64,000 nt of DNA from Synchiropus splendidus (GCF_027744825.2 NW_026527054.1:930001-994000), one strand, 5' to 3'. Shown: positions 41,800 through 57,500, counted from the first letter of the stretch. Numbers and translations: made by a program. The notes: generated by a model not told the origin, from the sequence alone.

Positions 41800-44570
41800 A
41801 GAAAACGCGTTTTCAGCCTGAGATCAGGTGGGTTCAGGAACGCCAAAAATAAAAATGTTGATAACTTTGGAAAAGCACTTCAGACAGCTTACATTTCATG
41901 TGCAACTACTAGAAAGACCCTTTCTGACATAGTGGGTGGTGAAAATTCGATGTTCTGAAGCTTCCCTGCAAAGTTATGGCACAATGCGTAAAACGCATTT
42001 TCAGCCTGATATAAGGTGGGTTCAGGAACGCCAAAAATAAAAATGTTGATAACTTTGGAAAAACACTTCAGACAGCTTAGATTTGATGTGCAACTACGAG
42101 AAAGACCCTTTCTGCTATAGTGGGAGGTGAAAATTTTATGTTCTGAAGCTTGCCTGCAAAGTTATGGCACAATGCGTAAAAAGCGTTTTCAGCCTGAGAT
42201 AAGGTCGATTCCGGAAGGCCAAACATAAAAATGTTGATAACTTTGGAAAGACACTTCAGACAGTTGAGATTTGATGTGCAACAACTAGAAGGACCCTTTC
42301 TACTATAGCGGGAGGTGAAAATTTCATGTTAGCAGGCTTCCCTGCAAAGTTATGGCACATTGCAGAAAACACGTTTTCACAATGAGATAAGGTGGGTTCC
42401 AGAACGCCAAACATAAAAATGTTCATTACTTTGGAAAAACACTTCAGACAGCTTAGATTTGATGTGCAACTACAAGAAAGACCCTTTCTGCGATAGTGGG
42501 AGGTGAAAATTTCATGTTCTGAAGCTTTATGTAAAGTTATGGCACAATGCGTAAAACGCGTTTTCAGCCTGAGATAAGGTCGATTCCGGAACGCCAAACA
42601 TAAAAATGTTCATTACTTTGGAAAAACACTTCTGACAGCTTAGATTTGATGTGCAACTACTATAAAGACATTTTCTGCTATAGTGGAAGTTTAAAATTTC
42701 ATGTTCTGAAGCTTCCTTGCAAAGTTATGGCACAATGCAGAAAACGCATTTTCAGCCTGATATAAGGCGGGTTCAGGAACGCCAAACATAAAAATGTTGA
42801 TAACTTTGGAAAAACACCAGAAAACTTAGATTTGATGTGCAATGACTAGAAAGACCCTTTCTGCGATAGTGCGATGTGACAATTTCATGTTCTGAAGCTT
42901 CCCTGCAAAGTTATGCCAGAATGCTTAAAATGCGTTTTCAGTCTGAGATAAGGTGGGTTCCGGAACGCCAAACATGAAAATGTTGATAACTTTGGAAAAA
43001 CATTTCAGACAGCTTAGATTTGATCTGCAACTAGTAGAAACACTCTTTCTGCTATAGTGGGAGGTGAAAATTCCATGTTCTGAAGCTTCATGCATAGTTA
43101 TGGCACAATGCGTAAAACGCGTTTTCAGCCTTAGATAAGGTCGATTCCGGAACGCCAAACATAAAAATGTTGATAACTTTGGAAAAACACTTCAGAGAGC
43201 TTAGATTTGATGTTCAACTACTAGAAAGACCTTTTCTGCTATAGTGGAAGTTCAAAATTTCATGTTCAGAAGCATCCCTGCAAAGTTTTGGCACAATGCG
43301 TAAAACGCGTTTTCAGCCTGAAATAAGGTCGATTCCGGAACGCCAAACATAAAAATGTTGATAACTTTCGAAAAACACTTCAGACAGCTTAGATTTGATG
43401 TGCAACTACGAGAAAGACCCTTTCTGCTATAGTGGGAACTGAAAATTTCATGTTCTGAAGCTTCCATGCAAAGTTATGGCACAATGCAGAAAAAGCGTTT
43501 TCAGCCTGAGATCAGGTGGGTTCAGGAACGCCAAAAATAAAAATGTTGATAACTTTGGAAAAGCACTTCAGACAGCTTACATTTCATGTGCAACTACTAG
43601 AAAGACCCTTTCTGACATAGTGGGTGGTGAAAATTCGATGTTCTGAAGCTTCCCTGCAAAGTTATGGGACAATGCGTAAAACGCATTTTCAGCCTGATAT
43701 AAGGTGGGTTCAGGAACGCCAAAAATAAAAATGTTGATAACTTTGGAAAAACACTTCAGACAGCTTAGATTTGATGTGCAACTACGAGAAAGACCCTTTC
43801 TGCTATAGTGGGAGGTGAAAATTTTATGTTCTGAAGCTTGCCTGCAAAGTTATGGCACAATGCGTAAAAAGCGTTTTCAGCCTGAGATAAGGTCGATTCC
43901 GGAAGGCCAAACATAAAAATGTTGATAACTTTGGAAAGACACTTCAGACAGTTGAGATTTGATGTGCAACAACTAGAAGGACCCTTTCTACTATAGCGGG
44001 AGGTGAAAATTTCATGTTAGGAGGCTTCCCTGCAAAGTTATAGCACATTGCAGAAAACACGTTTTCAGACTGAGATAAGGTGGGTTCCAGAACGCCAAAC
44101 ATAAAAATGTTCATTACTTTGGAAAAACACTTCAGACAGCTTAGATTCGATGTGCAACTACAAGAAAGACCCTTTCTGCTATAGTGGGAGGTGAAAATTT
44201 CATGTTCTGAAGCTTTATGTAAAGTTATGGCACAATGTGTAAAACGCGTTTTCAGCCTGAGATAAGGTCGATTCCGGAACGCCAAACATAAAAATGTTCA
44301 TTACTTTGGAAAAACACTTCTGACAGCTTAGATTTGATGTGCAACTACTATAAAGACATTTTCTGCTATAGTGGAAGTTTAAAATTTCATGTTCTGAAGC
44401 TTCCTTGCAAAGTTATGGCACAATGCAGAAAACGCATTGTCAGCCTGATATAAGGTGGGTTCAGGAACGCCAAACATAAAAATGTTGATAACTTTGGAAA
44501 AACACCAGAAAACTTAGATTTGATGTGCAACGACTAGAAAGACCCTTTCTGCTGTAGTGCGATGTGACAA
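41800..44570 (+). repeat. Satellite cassette duplicated at 1688-bp offset
   Basis: About 41800-42880 recurs at 43488-44568. The shared variants include CAGAACGCC at 42401/44089, GACACTTCAGACAGTTGAG at 42249/43937 and a unit with CAACAACTAGAAGGACC. The offset equals nine units of about 187.6 bp. Confidence 0.8.
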
Positions 44571-47500
44571 TTTCATGTTCTGAAGCTTCCCTGAGAAGTT
44601 ATGGCACAATGCAGAAAACGCGTTTTCAGCCTGAGATACGGTGGGTTCCGGAACGCCAAGCGTAAAAATGTTGATAACTTTGGAAAAACACTTCAGACAG
44701 CTTAGATTTGATGTGCAACTACTAGAAAGACAGTTTCTGATATAGTGGGATGTGAAAATTCGATGTTCTGAAGCTTCCCTGCAAAGTTATGGCACAATGC
44801 AGAAAACGCATTTTCAGCCTGAGATAAGGTCGATTCCGGAACGTCAAACATAAAAATGTAGATAACTTTGGAAAAACACTTCGGACAGCTTAGATTAGAT
44901 GTGCAACTACTAGAAAGACCCTTTCTGCTATAGTGGTGGGGTGAAAGTGTCATGTTCTGAAGCTTCCCTGCAAAGTTATGCCAGAATGCTTAAAATGCGT
45001 TTTCAGTCTGAGATAAGGTGGGTTCCGGAACGCCAAACATGAAAATGTTGATAACTTTGGAAAAACATTTCAGACAGCTTAGATTTGATCTGCAACTACT
45101 AGAAACACTCTTTCTGCTATAGTGGGAGGTGAAAATTCCATGTTCTGAAGCTTCATGCAAAGTTATGGCACAATGCGTAAAACGCGTTTTCAGCCTTAGA
45201 TAAGGTCGATTACGGAACGCCAAACATAAAAATGTTGATAACTTTGTAAAAACACTTCAGACAGCTTAGATTTGATGTTCAACTACTAGAAAGACCTTTT
45301 CTGCTATAGTGGGAGGTTAAAATTTCATGTTCTGAAGTTTCCCTGAAAAGTTATGGCACAATGCACAAAAACGCTTTTCAGCCTGAGATAAGGTGAGTTT
45401 CGGAACGCCAAACATAAAAGTGTTGATAACTTTGGAAAAACACTTCAGACAGCTTAGATTTGATGTGCAACTACTAGAAAGACACTTTCTGTTATGGTGG
45501 GTGGTGAAAATTCGATGTTCTGAAGCTTCCCTGAAAAGTTATGGCGCAATGCGTAAAACGCGTTTTCAGCCTGAAAAAAGGTCGATTCCGGAACGCCAAA
45601 CATAAAAATATTGATAACTTTGGAAAAACACTTCAGACAGCTTAGATTAGATGTGTAACTACTAGAGAGACCCTTTCTGCTATAGTGGGAGGTAAAAATT
45701 TCATCTTCTGACGCTTCCCTGCAAAGTCATGGCACAATGCAGAAAACGCATTTTCAGCCTGAGATAAGGTCGATACCGGAACGCCAAAGATAAAAATGTA
45801 GGTAACTTTGGAAAAACACTTCAGACATCTTAGATTAGATGTGCAACTACTAGAAAGACCCTTTCTGCTATAGTGGGGGGTGCAAATGTCATGTTCTGAA
45901 GCTTCCCTGCAAAGTTATAGCGCAATGCGTAAAACGCGTTTTCAGCCTGAGATAAGGTGGTTCCCGGAACGCCAAACATAAATATCTTGATATCTTTGGA
46001 AAAACACTTCAGACAGCTTAGATTAGATGTGTAACTACTAGAGAGACCCTTTCTGCTATAGTGGGAGGTAAAAATTTCATCTTCTGACCCTTCCCTGCAA
46101 AGTCATGGCACAATGCAGAAAACGCATTTTCAGCCTGAGATAAGGTCGATACCGGAACGCCAAACATAAATATCATGATATCTTTGGAAAAACACTTCAG
46201 ACAGCTTAGATTTGATGTGGAGCTACTAGAAAGACCCTTTCTGTTATAGTGGGATGTGAAAATTTCATGTTCTGAAGCTTCCCAGCAAATTTATGGCGCA
46301 ATGCAGAAAACGCGTTTTCAGCCAGAGATATGGTCGATTCCGGAACGCCAAACATAAAAATGTTGATAACTTTATAAAAACACTTCAGACAGCCGAGATT
46401 TGATGTGCAACTACTGGAAAGACCCTTTCTGCTTTAGTGGGAGGTGAAAATTTCATGTTCTGAAGCTTCCCTGCAAAGCTATAGCACAATGCAGAAAAGG
46501 CGTTTTCAGTCAGACATAAGGTGGGTTCCGGAACGCCAAACATAAAAATGTTGATAACTTTGGAAAATCACTTCAGACAGCCTAGATTTGATGCGCAACT
46601 ACTAGAAAAACCCTTTCTGATATAGTGGGTGGTGAAAATTCCATGTTCTGAAGCTTCCCTGCAAAGTTATGGCACAATGCAGAAAACACGTTTTCAGCCT
46701 GAGATAAGGTGGGTTCCGGAACGCCAACCACAAAAATGTTGATAACTTTGGAAAAACACTTCAGACAGCTTAGATTTGATGTGCAACTACTAGAAAGACC
46801 CTTTCTGCTATAGTGGGATGTGAAAATTTCATGTTCTGAAGCTTCCCTTAGAAGTGATGGCACAAGGCAGAAAACTCGTTTTCAGCCTGAGATAACGTGG
46901 GTTCCGCAACACCAAAAATAAAAATGTTGATAACTTTGGAAAAACGTTTCAGACAGCTTAGATTTCATGTGCAACTGCTAGAAAGACCCTTTCTGCTATA
47001 GTGGGTGGTGATAATTTCATGTTCTGAAGCTTCCCTGCAAAGTTATGGCACAATGCAGAAAACGCGTTTTTAGCCTGAGATAAGGTCGATTCCGGAACGC
47101 CAAACATAAAAATGTTCATAACTTTGGAAAAACACTTCAGACAGCTTAGATTTGATGTGCAACTACTAGAAAGACCATTTCTGCTATAGCGGCAGCTGAA
47201 AATTTCATGTTCTGTAGCTTCCCTGCAAATTTATGGCACAATGCAGAAAACGCGGTTTTAGCCTGAGATAAGGTGGGTTCCGGAACGCCAAACATAAAAA
47301 TGTTGATAACTTTGTAAAAACACTTCAGACAGCTTAGATATGATGTGCAACTACTAGAAAGACTCTTTCTGCTAACGTGGGAGGTGAAAATTTCATGTTC
47401 TGAAGCTTCCCTGCAAAGTTATGGCACAATGCAGAAAACACGTTTTGAGCCTGAGATAAGGTGGGTTCCGGAACGCCAAACATAAAAATGTTGATGACTT

Positions 47501-50500
47501 TGGAAAAACAATTCAGACAGCTTAGATTTGATGTGCAACTACTAGAAAAACCCTTTCTGCTATAGAGGGATGAGAAAATTTCATGTTCTGAAGCTTCCCT
47601 GCAAAGTTATGGCACAATGCAGAAAACGCGTTTTCAGCCTGAAGTAAGGTCGAGTCCGGAACGCCAAACATAAAAATGTTGATAACTTTGGAAAAACACT
47701 TCAGACAGCTTAGATTTGATGTGCAACTACTAGAAAGACCCTTTCTGCTATAGTGGGTGGTAAAAATTCCATGTTCTGAAGCTTCCCTGCAAAGTTATGG
47801 CACAATGAGTAAAGTGCGTTTTCAGCCTGAGATAAGGTCGATTCCGGAACGCCAAACATAAAAATATTGATAACTTTTGAAAAACACTTCAGACAGCTTA
47901 GATTAGATGGGCAACTACTACAAAGACAATATTTGCTATAGTGGGATGTGAAAATTTCATGTTCTGAAGCTTCCTTGCAAAGTTATGGCAGAATGGAGAA
48001 AACGCAAGCGTTTTCAGCCTGAAATAAGGTGGGTTCCAGAACGCCAAACATAAAATTGTTGATAACTTTGGAAAAACACTTCAGACAGCTTAGATTTGAT
48101 GTGCAACTACCAGAAAGACCCTTTCTGCTATAGTGGGAGGTCAAAATTATATGTTCTGAAGCTTCCCTGCAAAGTTATGGGACAATGCAGATAACGATTT
48201 TTCATCCTGAGATAAGGTTGGTTCCGGAACGCAAAACATAAAAATGTTGATAACTTTGGAAATACACTTCAGACAGCTTAGATTTGGTGTGCAACTACTA
48301 AAAAGACCCTTTCTGCTCTAGTGGGATGTGCAAATTTCATGTTCGGAAGCATCCATGCAAAGTTATGGCACAATGCAGAAAACGCGTTTTCAGCCTGAGA
48401 TAAAGTTGATTCCGGAACGCCAAACCTAAAAATGTTGATAACTTTGGAAAAACACTTCAGACAGCTTAAATTTGATGTGCAACTACTAGAAAGACCGTTT
48501 CTGCTATAGTGGGAGGTGAACATTTCATGTTCTGAAGCTTCCCTGTAAAGTTATGGCACAATGCGTAAAACGCGTTTTGAGCCTGAGATAAGGTCGATTC
48601 CGGAACGCCAAACATAAAAATGTTGATAACTTTCGAAAAACACTTCAGGCAGCTTAGATTTGATGTGCAACTGCTACAAACACCCTTTTTGTTGTTGTGG
48701 GAGGTGAAAATTTCATGTTCTGAAGCTTTCATGCAAAGTTATGGGACAATGCGTAAAACGCGTTTTCAGCCTGAGATAAGGTCGATAAGCTCAGACAGCT
48801 TAGATTTGATGTGCAACTACTAAAAAGACCCTTTCTGCTATAGTGGGAGGTGAACATTTCATGTTCTGAAGCTTCCCTGTAAAGTTATGGCACAATGCGT
48901 AAAACGCGTTTTGAGCCTGAGATAAGGTCGATTACGGAACGCCAAACATAAAAATGTTGATAACTTTCAAAAAACTCTTCAGACAGCTTAGATTTGATGT
49001 GCAACTGCTACAAACACCCTTTTTGTTGTAGTGGGAGGTGAAAATTTCATGTTCTGAAGCTTCTCTGCAAAGTTATGGCACACTGCAGAAAACGCGTTTT
49101 CAGCCTGAGATGAGGTCGATTCCGGAACACCAAACATAAAAATGTTGATAACTTTTGAAAAACACTTCAGACAGCTTAGATTTGATGTGCAACTACTAGA
49201 AAGACCATTTCTGCTATAGTGGGAGGTCAAAATTTCATGTTCGGAAGCTTCCCTGCAGAGTTATGGCACAATGCGTAAAACGCGTTTTCAGCCGGAGATA
49301 AGGTCGATTCCGGAACGCCAAACAGAAAAGTGTAGATAACTTTGGAAAAACACTTCAGACAGCTTAGATTTGATGTGCAACTACTACAAAGACCCTTTCT
49401 GCTATAGTGGGAGGTGAACATTTCATGTTCTGAAGCTTCCCTGTAAAGTTATGGCACAATGCAGAAAACGCATTTTGAGCCTGAGATAAGGTCGATTCCC
49501 GAACGCCAAACATAAAAATGTTGATAACTTTGGAAAAACACATCAGACAGCTTAGATTTGATGTGCAACTACCAGAAAGACCCTTTCTGCTATAGTGGGA
49601 GGTCAAAATTATATGTTCTGAAGCTTCCCTGCAAAGTTATGGGACAATGCAGATAACGATTTTTCATCCTGAGATATGGTTGGTTCCGGAACGCAAAACA
49701 TAAAAATGTTGATAACTTTGGAAATACACTTCAGACAGCTTAGATTTGGTGTGCAACTACTAAAAAGACCCTTTCTGCTATAGTGGGAGGTGCAAATTTC
49801 ATGTTCGGAAGCATCCATGCAAAGTTATGGCACAATGCAGAAAACGCGTTTTCAGCCTGAGATAAAGTTGATTCCGGAACGCCAAACATAAAAATGTTGA
49901 TAACTTTGGAAAAACACTTCAGACAGCTTAAATTTGATGTGCAACTACTAGAAAGACGGTTTCTGCTATAGTGGGAGGTGAACATTTCATGTTCTGAAGC
50001 TTCCCTGTAAAGTTATGGCACAATGCGTAAAACGCGTTTTGAGCCTGAGATAAGGTCGATTCCGGAACGCCAAACATAAAAATGTTGATAACTTTCGAAA
50101 AACACTTCAGACAGCTTAGATTTGATGTGCAACTGCTACAAACACCCTTTTTGTTGTAGTGGGAGGTGAAAATTTCATGTTCTGAAGCTTTCATGCAAAG
50201 TTATGGTACAATGCGTAAAACACGTTTTCAGCCTGAGATAAGGTTGATTCTGGAACGCCAAACATAAAAATGCTGATAACTTTGGAAAAACACTTCAGAC
50301 AGCTTAAATTTGATGTGCAACTACTAGAAAGACCCTTTCTGCTGATAGTGGGAGGTGAACATTTCATGTTCTGAAGCTTCCCTGTAAAGTTATGGCACAA
50401 TGCGTAAAACGCGTTTTGAGCCTGAGATAAGGTCGATTACGGAACGCCAAACATAAAAATGTTGATAACTTTTGAAAAACACTTCAGACAGCTTAGATTT

Positions 50501-51599
50501 GATGTGCAACTACTAGAAAGACCCTTTCTGCTATAGTGGGAGGTGAACATTTCATGTTCTGAAGCTTCCCTGTAAAGTTATGGCACAATGCAGAAAACGC
50601 ATTTTGAGCCTGAGATAAGGTCGAGTCCCGAACGCCAAACATAAAAATGTTGATCACTTTGGAAAAACAATTCAGACAGCTTAGATTTGATGCGCAACTA
50701 CTAAAAAGACCCTTTCTGCAACAGTGGGAGGTTAAAATTTCATGTTCGGAAGCTTTCATGCAAAGTTATGGCACAATGCAGACAACGCGTTTTCAGACTG
50801 AGATAAGGTCGATTCCGGAACGCCAAACATAAAAATGTTGATAACTTTCGAAAAACAGTTCAGACAGCTTAGATTTGATGTGCAACTACTAGAAAGACCA
50901 TTTCTGCTATAGTGAGAGGTCAAAATTTCATTTTCTGACGCTTTCCTGCAAAGTTATGGGACAATGCAGAAAACGCATTTTGAGCCTGAGATAAGGTTGA
51001 TTCCCGAACGCCAAACATAAAAATGTTGATCACTTTGGAAAAACAATTCAGACAGCTTAGATTTGATGCGCAACTACTAAAAAGACCCTTTCTGCAACAG
51101 TGGGAGGTTAAAATTTCATGTTCGGAAGCTTCCCTGCAAAGTATGGCAGAATGGAGAAAACGCAAGCGTTTTTAGCCTGAAATAAGGTGGGTTCCAGAAC
51201 GCCAAACATAAAATTGTTGATAACTTTGGAAAAACACTTCAGACAGCTTAGATTTGATGTGCAAGTACTAGAAAGACCCTTTCTGCTTTAGTGTGAGGTT
51301 AAAATTTCATGTTCGGAAGCTTTCATGCAAAGTTATGGTACAATGCGTAAAACGCGTTTTCAGCCTGAGATAAGGTCGATTCCGGAACGCCAAACATAAA
51401 AATGTTGATAACTTTCGAAAAACTCTTCAGACAGCTTAGATTTGTTGCGCAACTACTAAAAAGACCCTTTCTGCTATAGTGGGAGGTTAAAATTTCATGT
51501 TCCGAAGCTTTCATGCAAAGTTATGGTACAATGCGTAAAACGCGTTTTCAGCCTGAGATAAGGTCGATTCCGGAACGCCAAACATAAAAATGTTGATAA

Positions 51600-53400
51600 C
51601 TTTCGAAAAACAGTTCAGACAGCTTAGATTTGATGTGCAACTATTAGAAAGACCCTTTCTGCTATAGTGGGAGGTCAAAATTTCATGTTCTGAAGCTTAC
51701 CTGCAAAGTTATGGCACAATGCAGAAAACGATTTTTGGAAAAACACTTCAGACAGCTTAGATTTGTTGTGCAAGTACTAAAAAGACCCTTTCTGCTATAG
51801 TGGGAGGTCAAAATTATATGTTCTGAAGCTTCCCTGCAAAGTTATGGGACAATGCAGATAACGATTTTTCATCCTGAGATAAGGTTGGTTCCGGAACGCC
51901 AAACATAAAAATGTTGATAACTTTGGAAATACAGTTCAGACAGCTTAGATTTGGTGTGCAACTACTAAAAAGACCCTTTCTGCTATAGTGGGAGGTGCAA
52001 ATTTCATGTTCGGAAGCATCCATGCAAAGTTATGGCACAATGCAGAAAACGCGTTTTCAGCCTGAGATAAAGTTGGTTCCGGAACGCCAAACATAAAAAT
52101 GTTGATAACTTTGGAAAAAGACTTCAGACAGCTTAAATTTGATGTGCAACTACGAGAAAGACCCTTTCTGCTATAGTGGGAGGTGAACATTTCATGTTCT
52201 GAAGCTTCCCTGTAAAGTTATGGCACAATGCGTAAAACGCGTTTTGAGCCTGAGATAAGGTCGATTACGGAACGCCAAACATAAAAATGTTGATAACTTT
52301 CGAAAAACTCTTCAGACAGCTTAGATTTAATGTGCAACTGCTACAAACACCCTTTTTGTTGTAGTGGGAGGTGAAAATTTCATGTTCTGAAGCTTCTCTG
52401 CAAAGTTATGGCACACTGCAGAAAACGCGTTTTCAGCCTGAGATGAGGTCGATTCCGGAAGACCAAACATAAAAATGTTGATAACTTTTGAAAAACACTT
52501 CAGACAGCTTAGATTTGATGTGCAACTATTAGAAAGACCCTTTCTGCTATAGTGGGAGGTCAAAATTTCATGTTCTGAAGCTTACCTGCAAAGTTATGGC
52601 ACAATGCAGAAAACGATTTTTGGAAAAACACTTCAGACAGCTTAGATTTGTTGTGCAAGTACTAAAAAGACCCTTTCTGCTATAGTGGGAGGTCAAAATT
52701 ATATGTTCTGAAGCTTCCCTGCAAAGTTATGGGACAATGCAGATAACGATTTTTCATCCTGAGATAAGGTTGGTTCCGGAACGCCAAACATAAAAATGTT
52801 GATAACTTTGGAAATACAGTTCAGACAGCTTAGATTTGGTGTGCAACTACTAAAAAGACCCTTTCTGCTATAGTGGGAGGTGCAAATTTCATGTTCGGAA
52901 GCATCCATGCAAAGTTATGGCACAATGCAGAAAACGCGTTTTCAGCCTGAGATAAAGTTGGTTCCGGAACGCCAAACATAAAAATGTTGATAACTTTGGA
53001 AAAAGACTTCAGACAGCTTAAATTTGATGTGCAACTACGAGAAAGACCCTTTCTGCTATAGTGGGAGGTGAACATTTCATGTTCTGAAGCTTCCCTGTAA
53101 AGTTATGGCACAATGCGTAAAACGCGTTTTGAGCCTGAGATAAGGTCGATTACGGAACGCCAAACATAAAAATGTTGATAACTTTCGAAAAACTCTTCAG
53201 ACAGCTTAGATTTAATGTGCAACTGCTACAAACACCCTTTTTGTTGTAGTGGGAGGTGAAAATTTCATGTTCTGAAGCTTCTCTGCAAAGTTATGGCACA
53301 CTGCAGAAAACGCGTTTTCAGCCTGAGATGAGGTCGATTCCGGAAGACCAAACATAAAAATGTTGATAACTTTTGAAAAACACTTCAGACAGCTTAGATT
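51600..53400 (+). repeat. Five-unit cassette in tandem, 885-bp period
   Basis: 51615-52499 is followed directly by a near-identical 52500-53384. Each cassette has five monomers, one shortened by about 55 bp where AACGATTTTTGG joins the AAAACACTTCAG segment (51728, 52613); 5 x 188 minus 55 gives 885. The same shortened unit occurs at 58013 and 62240. Confidence 0.85.
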
Positions 53401-54540
53401 TGATGTGCAACTACTAGAAAGACCATTTCTGCTATAGTGGGAGGTCAAAATTTCATGTTTGGAAGCTTCCCTGCAGAGTTATGGCACAATGCGTAAAACG
53501 CGTTTTCAGCCGGAGATAAGGTCGATTCCGGAACGCCAAACATAAAAGTGTTGATAACTTTGGAAAAACACTTCAGACAGCTTAGATTTGATGTGCAACT
53601 ACTAGAAAGACCCTTTCTGCTATAGTGGGAGGTGAACATTTCATGTTCTGAAGCTTCCCTGTAAAGTTATGGCACAATGCAGAAAACGCATTTTGAGCCT
53701 GAGATAAGGTCGATTCCCGAACGCCAAACATAAAAATGTTGATAACTTTGGAAAAACACATCAGTCAGCTTAGATTTGATGTGCAACTACCAGAAAGACC
53801 CTTTCTGCTATAGTGGGAGGTCAAAATTATATGTTCTGAAGCTTCCCTGCAAAGTTATGGGACAATGCAGATAACGATTTTTCATCCTGAGATAAGGTTG
53901 GTTCCGGAACGCAAAACATAAAAATGTTGATAACTTTGGAAATACACTTCAGACAGCTTAGATTTGGTGTGCAACTACTAAAAAGACCCTTTCTGCTATA
54001 GTGGGAGGTGCAAATTTCATGTTCGGAAGCATCCATGCAAAGTTATGGCACAATGCAGAAAACGCGTTTTCAGCCTGAGATAAAGTTGATTCCGGAACGC
54101 CAAACATAAAAATGTTGATAACTTTGGAAAAACACTTCAGACAGCTTAAATTTGATGTGCAACTACTAGAAAGACCGTTTCTGCTATTGTGGGAGGTGAA
54201 CATTTCATGTTCTGAAGCTTCCCTGTAAAGTTATGGCACAATGCGTAAAACGCGTTTTGAGCCTGAGATAAGGTCGATTCCGGAACGCCAAACATAAAAA
54301 TGTTGATAACTTTCGAAAAACAATTCAGACAGCTTAGATTTGATGCGCAACTACTAAAAAGACCCTTTCTGCAACAGTGGGAGGTTAAAATTTCATGTTC
54401 GGAAGCTTCCCTGCAAAGTTATGGCAGAATGGAGAAAACGCAAGCGTTTTCAGACTGAAATAAGGTGGGTTCCAGAACGCCAAACATAAAATTGTTGATA
54501 ACTTTGGAAAAACACTTCAGACAGCTTAGATTTGATGTGC

Positions 54541-57500
54541 AAGTACTAGAAAGACCCTTTCTGCTTTAGTGTGAGGTTAAAATTTCATGTTCGGAAGCTT
54601 TCATGCAAAGTTATGGTACAATGCGTAAAACGCGTTTTCAGCCTGAGATAAGGTTGATTCCGGAACGCCAAACATAAAAATGTTGATAACTTTCGAAAAA
54701 CAGTTCAGACAGCTTAGATTTGATGTGCAACTACTAGAAAGACCATTTCTGCTATAGTGAGAGGTCAAAATTTTATGTTCTGAAGCTTTCCTGCAAAGTT
54801 ATGGGACAATGCAGAAAACGCATTTTGAGCCTGAGATAAGGTTGATTCCCAAACGCCAAACATAAAATTGTTGATAACTTTGGAAAAACACTTCAGACAG
54901 CTTAGATTTGATGTGCAAGTACTAGAAAGACCCTTTCTGCTATAGTGGGAGGTGAACATTTCATGTCCTGAAGCTTCCCTGTAAAGTTATGGCACAATGC
55001 AGAAAACGCATTTTGAGCCTGAGATAAGGTCGATTCCCGAACGCCAAACATAAAAATGTTGATAACTTTGGAAAAACACATCAGACAGCTTAGATTTGAT
55101 GTGCAACTACCAGAAAGATCCTTTCTGCTATAGTGGGAGGTCAAAATTATATGTTCTGAAGCTTCCCTGCAAAGTTATGGGACAATGCAGATAACGATTT
55201 TTCATCCTGAGATAAGGTTGGTTCCGGAACGCAAAACATAAAATTGTTGATAACTTTGGAAATACACTTCAGACAGCTTAGATTTGGTGTGCAACTACTA
55301 AAAAGACCCTTTCTGCTATAGTGGGAGGTGCAAATTTCATGTTCGGAAGCATCCATGCAAAGTTATGGCACAATGCAGAAAACGCGTTTTCAGCCTGAGA
55401 TAAAGTTGATTCCGGAACGCCAAACATAAAAATGTTGATAACTTTGGAAATACACTTCAGACAGCTTAGATTTGGTGTGCAACTACTAAAAAGACCCTTT
55501 CTGCTATAGTGGGAGGTGCAAATTTCATGTTCTGAAGCTTCCCTGTAAAGTTATGGCACAATGCGTAAAACGCGTTTTGAGCCTGAGATAAGGTCGATTC
55601 CGGAACGCCAAACATAAAAATGTTGATAACTTTCGAAAAACACTTCAGACAGCTTAGATTTGATGTGCAACTGCTACAAACACCCTTTTTGTTGTAGTGG
55701 GAGGTGAAAATTTCATGTTCTGAAGCTTTCATGCAAAGTTATGGTACAATGCGTAAAACTCGTTTTCAGCCTGAGATAAGGTTGATTCTGGAACGCCAAA
55801 CATAAAAATGCTGATAACTTTGGAAAAACACTTCAGACAGCTTAAATTTGATGTGCAACTACTAAAAAGACCCTTTCTGCAACAGTGGGAGGTTAAAATT
55901 TCATGTTCGGAAGCTTTCATGCAAAGTTATGGCACAATGCGTAAAACGCGTTTTGAGCCTGAGATGAGGTCGATTACGGAACGCCAAACATAAAAATGTT
56001 GATAACTTTCGAAAAACTCTTCAGACAGCTTAGATTTGATGTGCAACTGCTACAAACACCCTTTTTGTTGTAGTGGGAGGTGAAAATTTCATGTTCTGAA
56101 GCTTCTCTGCAAAGTTATGGCACAATGCAGAAAACGCGTTTTCAGCCTGAGATGAGGTCGATTCCGGAACACCAAACATAAAAATGTTGATAACTTTTGA
56201 AAAACACTTCAGACAGCTTAGATTTGATGTGCAACTACTAGAAAGACCATTTCTGCTATAGTGGGAGGTCAAAATTTCATGTTCTGAAGCGTCCCTGCAG
56301 AGTTATGGCACAATGCGTAAAACGCGTTTTCAGCCTGAGATAAGGTCGATTCCAGAACGCCAAACATAAAAGTGTTGATAACTTTGGAAAAACACTTCAG
56401 ACAGCTTAGATTTGATGTGCAACTACTAGAAAGACCCTTTCTGCTATAGTGGGAGGTGAACATTTCATGTTCTGAAGCTTCCCTGTAAAGTTATGGCACA
56501 ATGCAGAAAACGCATTTTGAGCCTGAGATAAGGTCGATTCCCGAACGCCAAACATAAAAATGTTGATCACTTTGGAAAAACAATTCAGACAGCTTAGATT
56601 TGATGCGCAACTACTAAAAAGACCCTTTCTGCAACAGTGGGAGGTTAAAATTTCATGTTCGGAAGCTTTCATGCAAAGTTATGGCACAATGCAGACAACG
56701 CGTTTTCAGACTGAGATAAGGTCGATTCCGGAACGCCAAACATAAAAATGTTGATAACTTTCGAAAAACAGTTCAGACAGCTTAGATTTGATGTGCAACT
56801 ACTAGAAAGACCATTTCTGCTATAGTGAGTGGTCAAAATTTCATTTTCTGACGCTTTCCTGCAAAGTTATGGGACAATGCAGAAAACGCATTTTGAGCCT
56901 GAGATAAGGTTGATTCCCGAACGCCAAACATAAAAATGTTGATCACTTTGGAAAAACACTTCAGACAGCTTAGATTTGATGTGCAAGTACTAGAAAGACC
57001 CTTTCTGCTTTAGTGTGAGGTTAAAATTTCATGTTCGGAAGCTTTCATGCAAAGTTATGGTACAATGCGTAAAACGCGTTTTCAGCCTGAGATAAGGTCG
57101 ATTCCGGAACGCCAAACATAAAAATGTTGATAACTTTCGAAAAACAGTTCAGACAGCTTAGATTTGATGTGCAACTACTAGAAAGACCATTTCTGCTATA
57201 GTGAGAGGTCAAAATTTTATGTTCTGAAGCTTTCCTGCAAAGTTATGGGACAATGCAGAAAACGCATTTTGAGCCTGAGATAAGGTTGATTCCCGAACGC
57301 CAAACATAAAATTGTTGATAACTTTGGAAAAACACTTCAGACAGCTTAGATTTGATGTGCAAGTACTAGAAAGACCCTTTCTGCTTTAGTGTGAGGTTAA
57401 AATTTCATGTTCGGAAGCTTTCATGCAAAGTTATGGTACAATGCGTAAAACGCGTTTTCAGCCTGAGATAAGGTCGATTCCGGAACGCCAAACATAAAAA

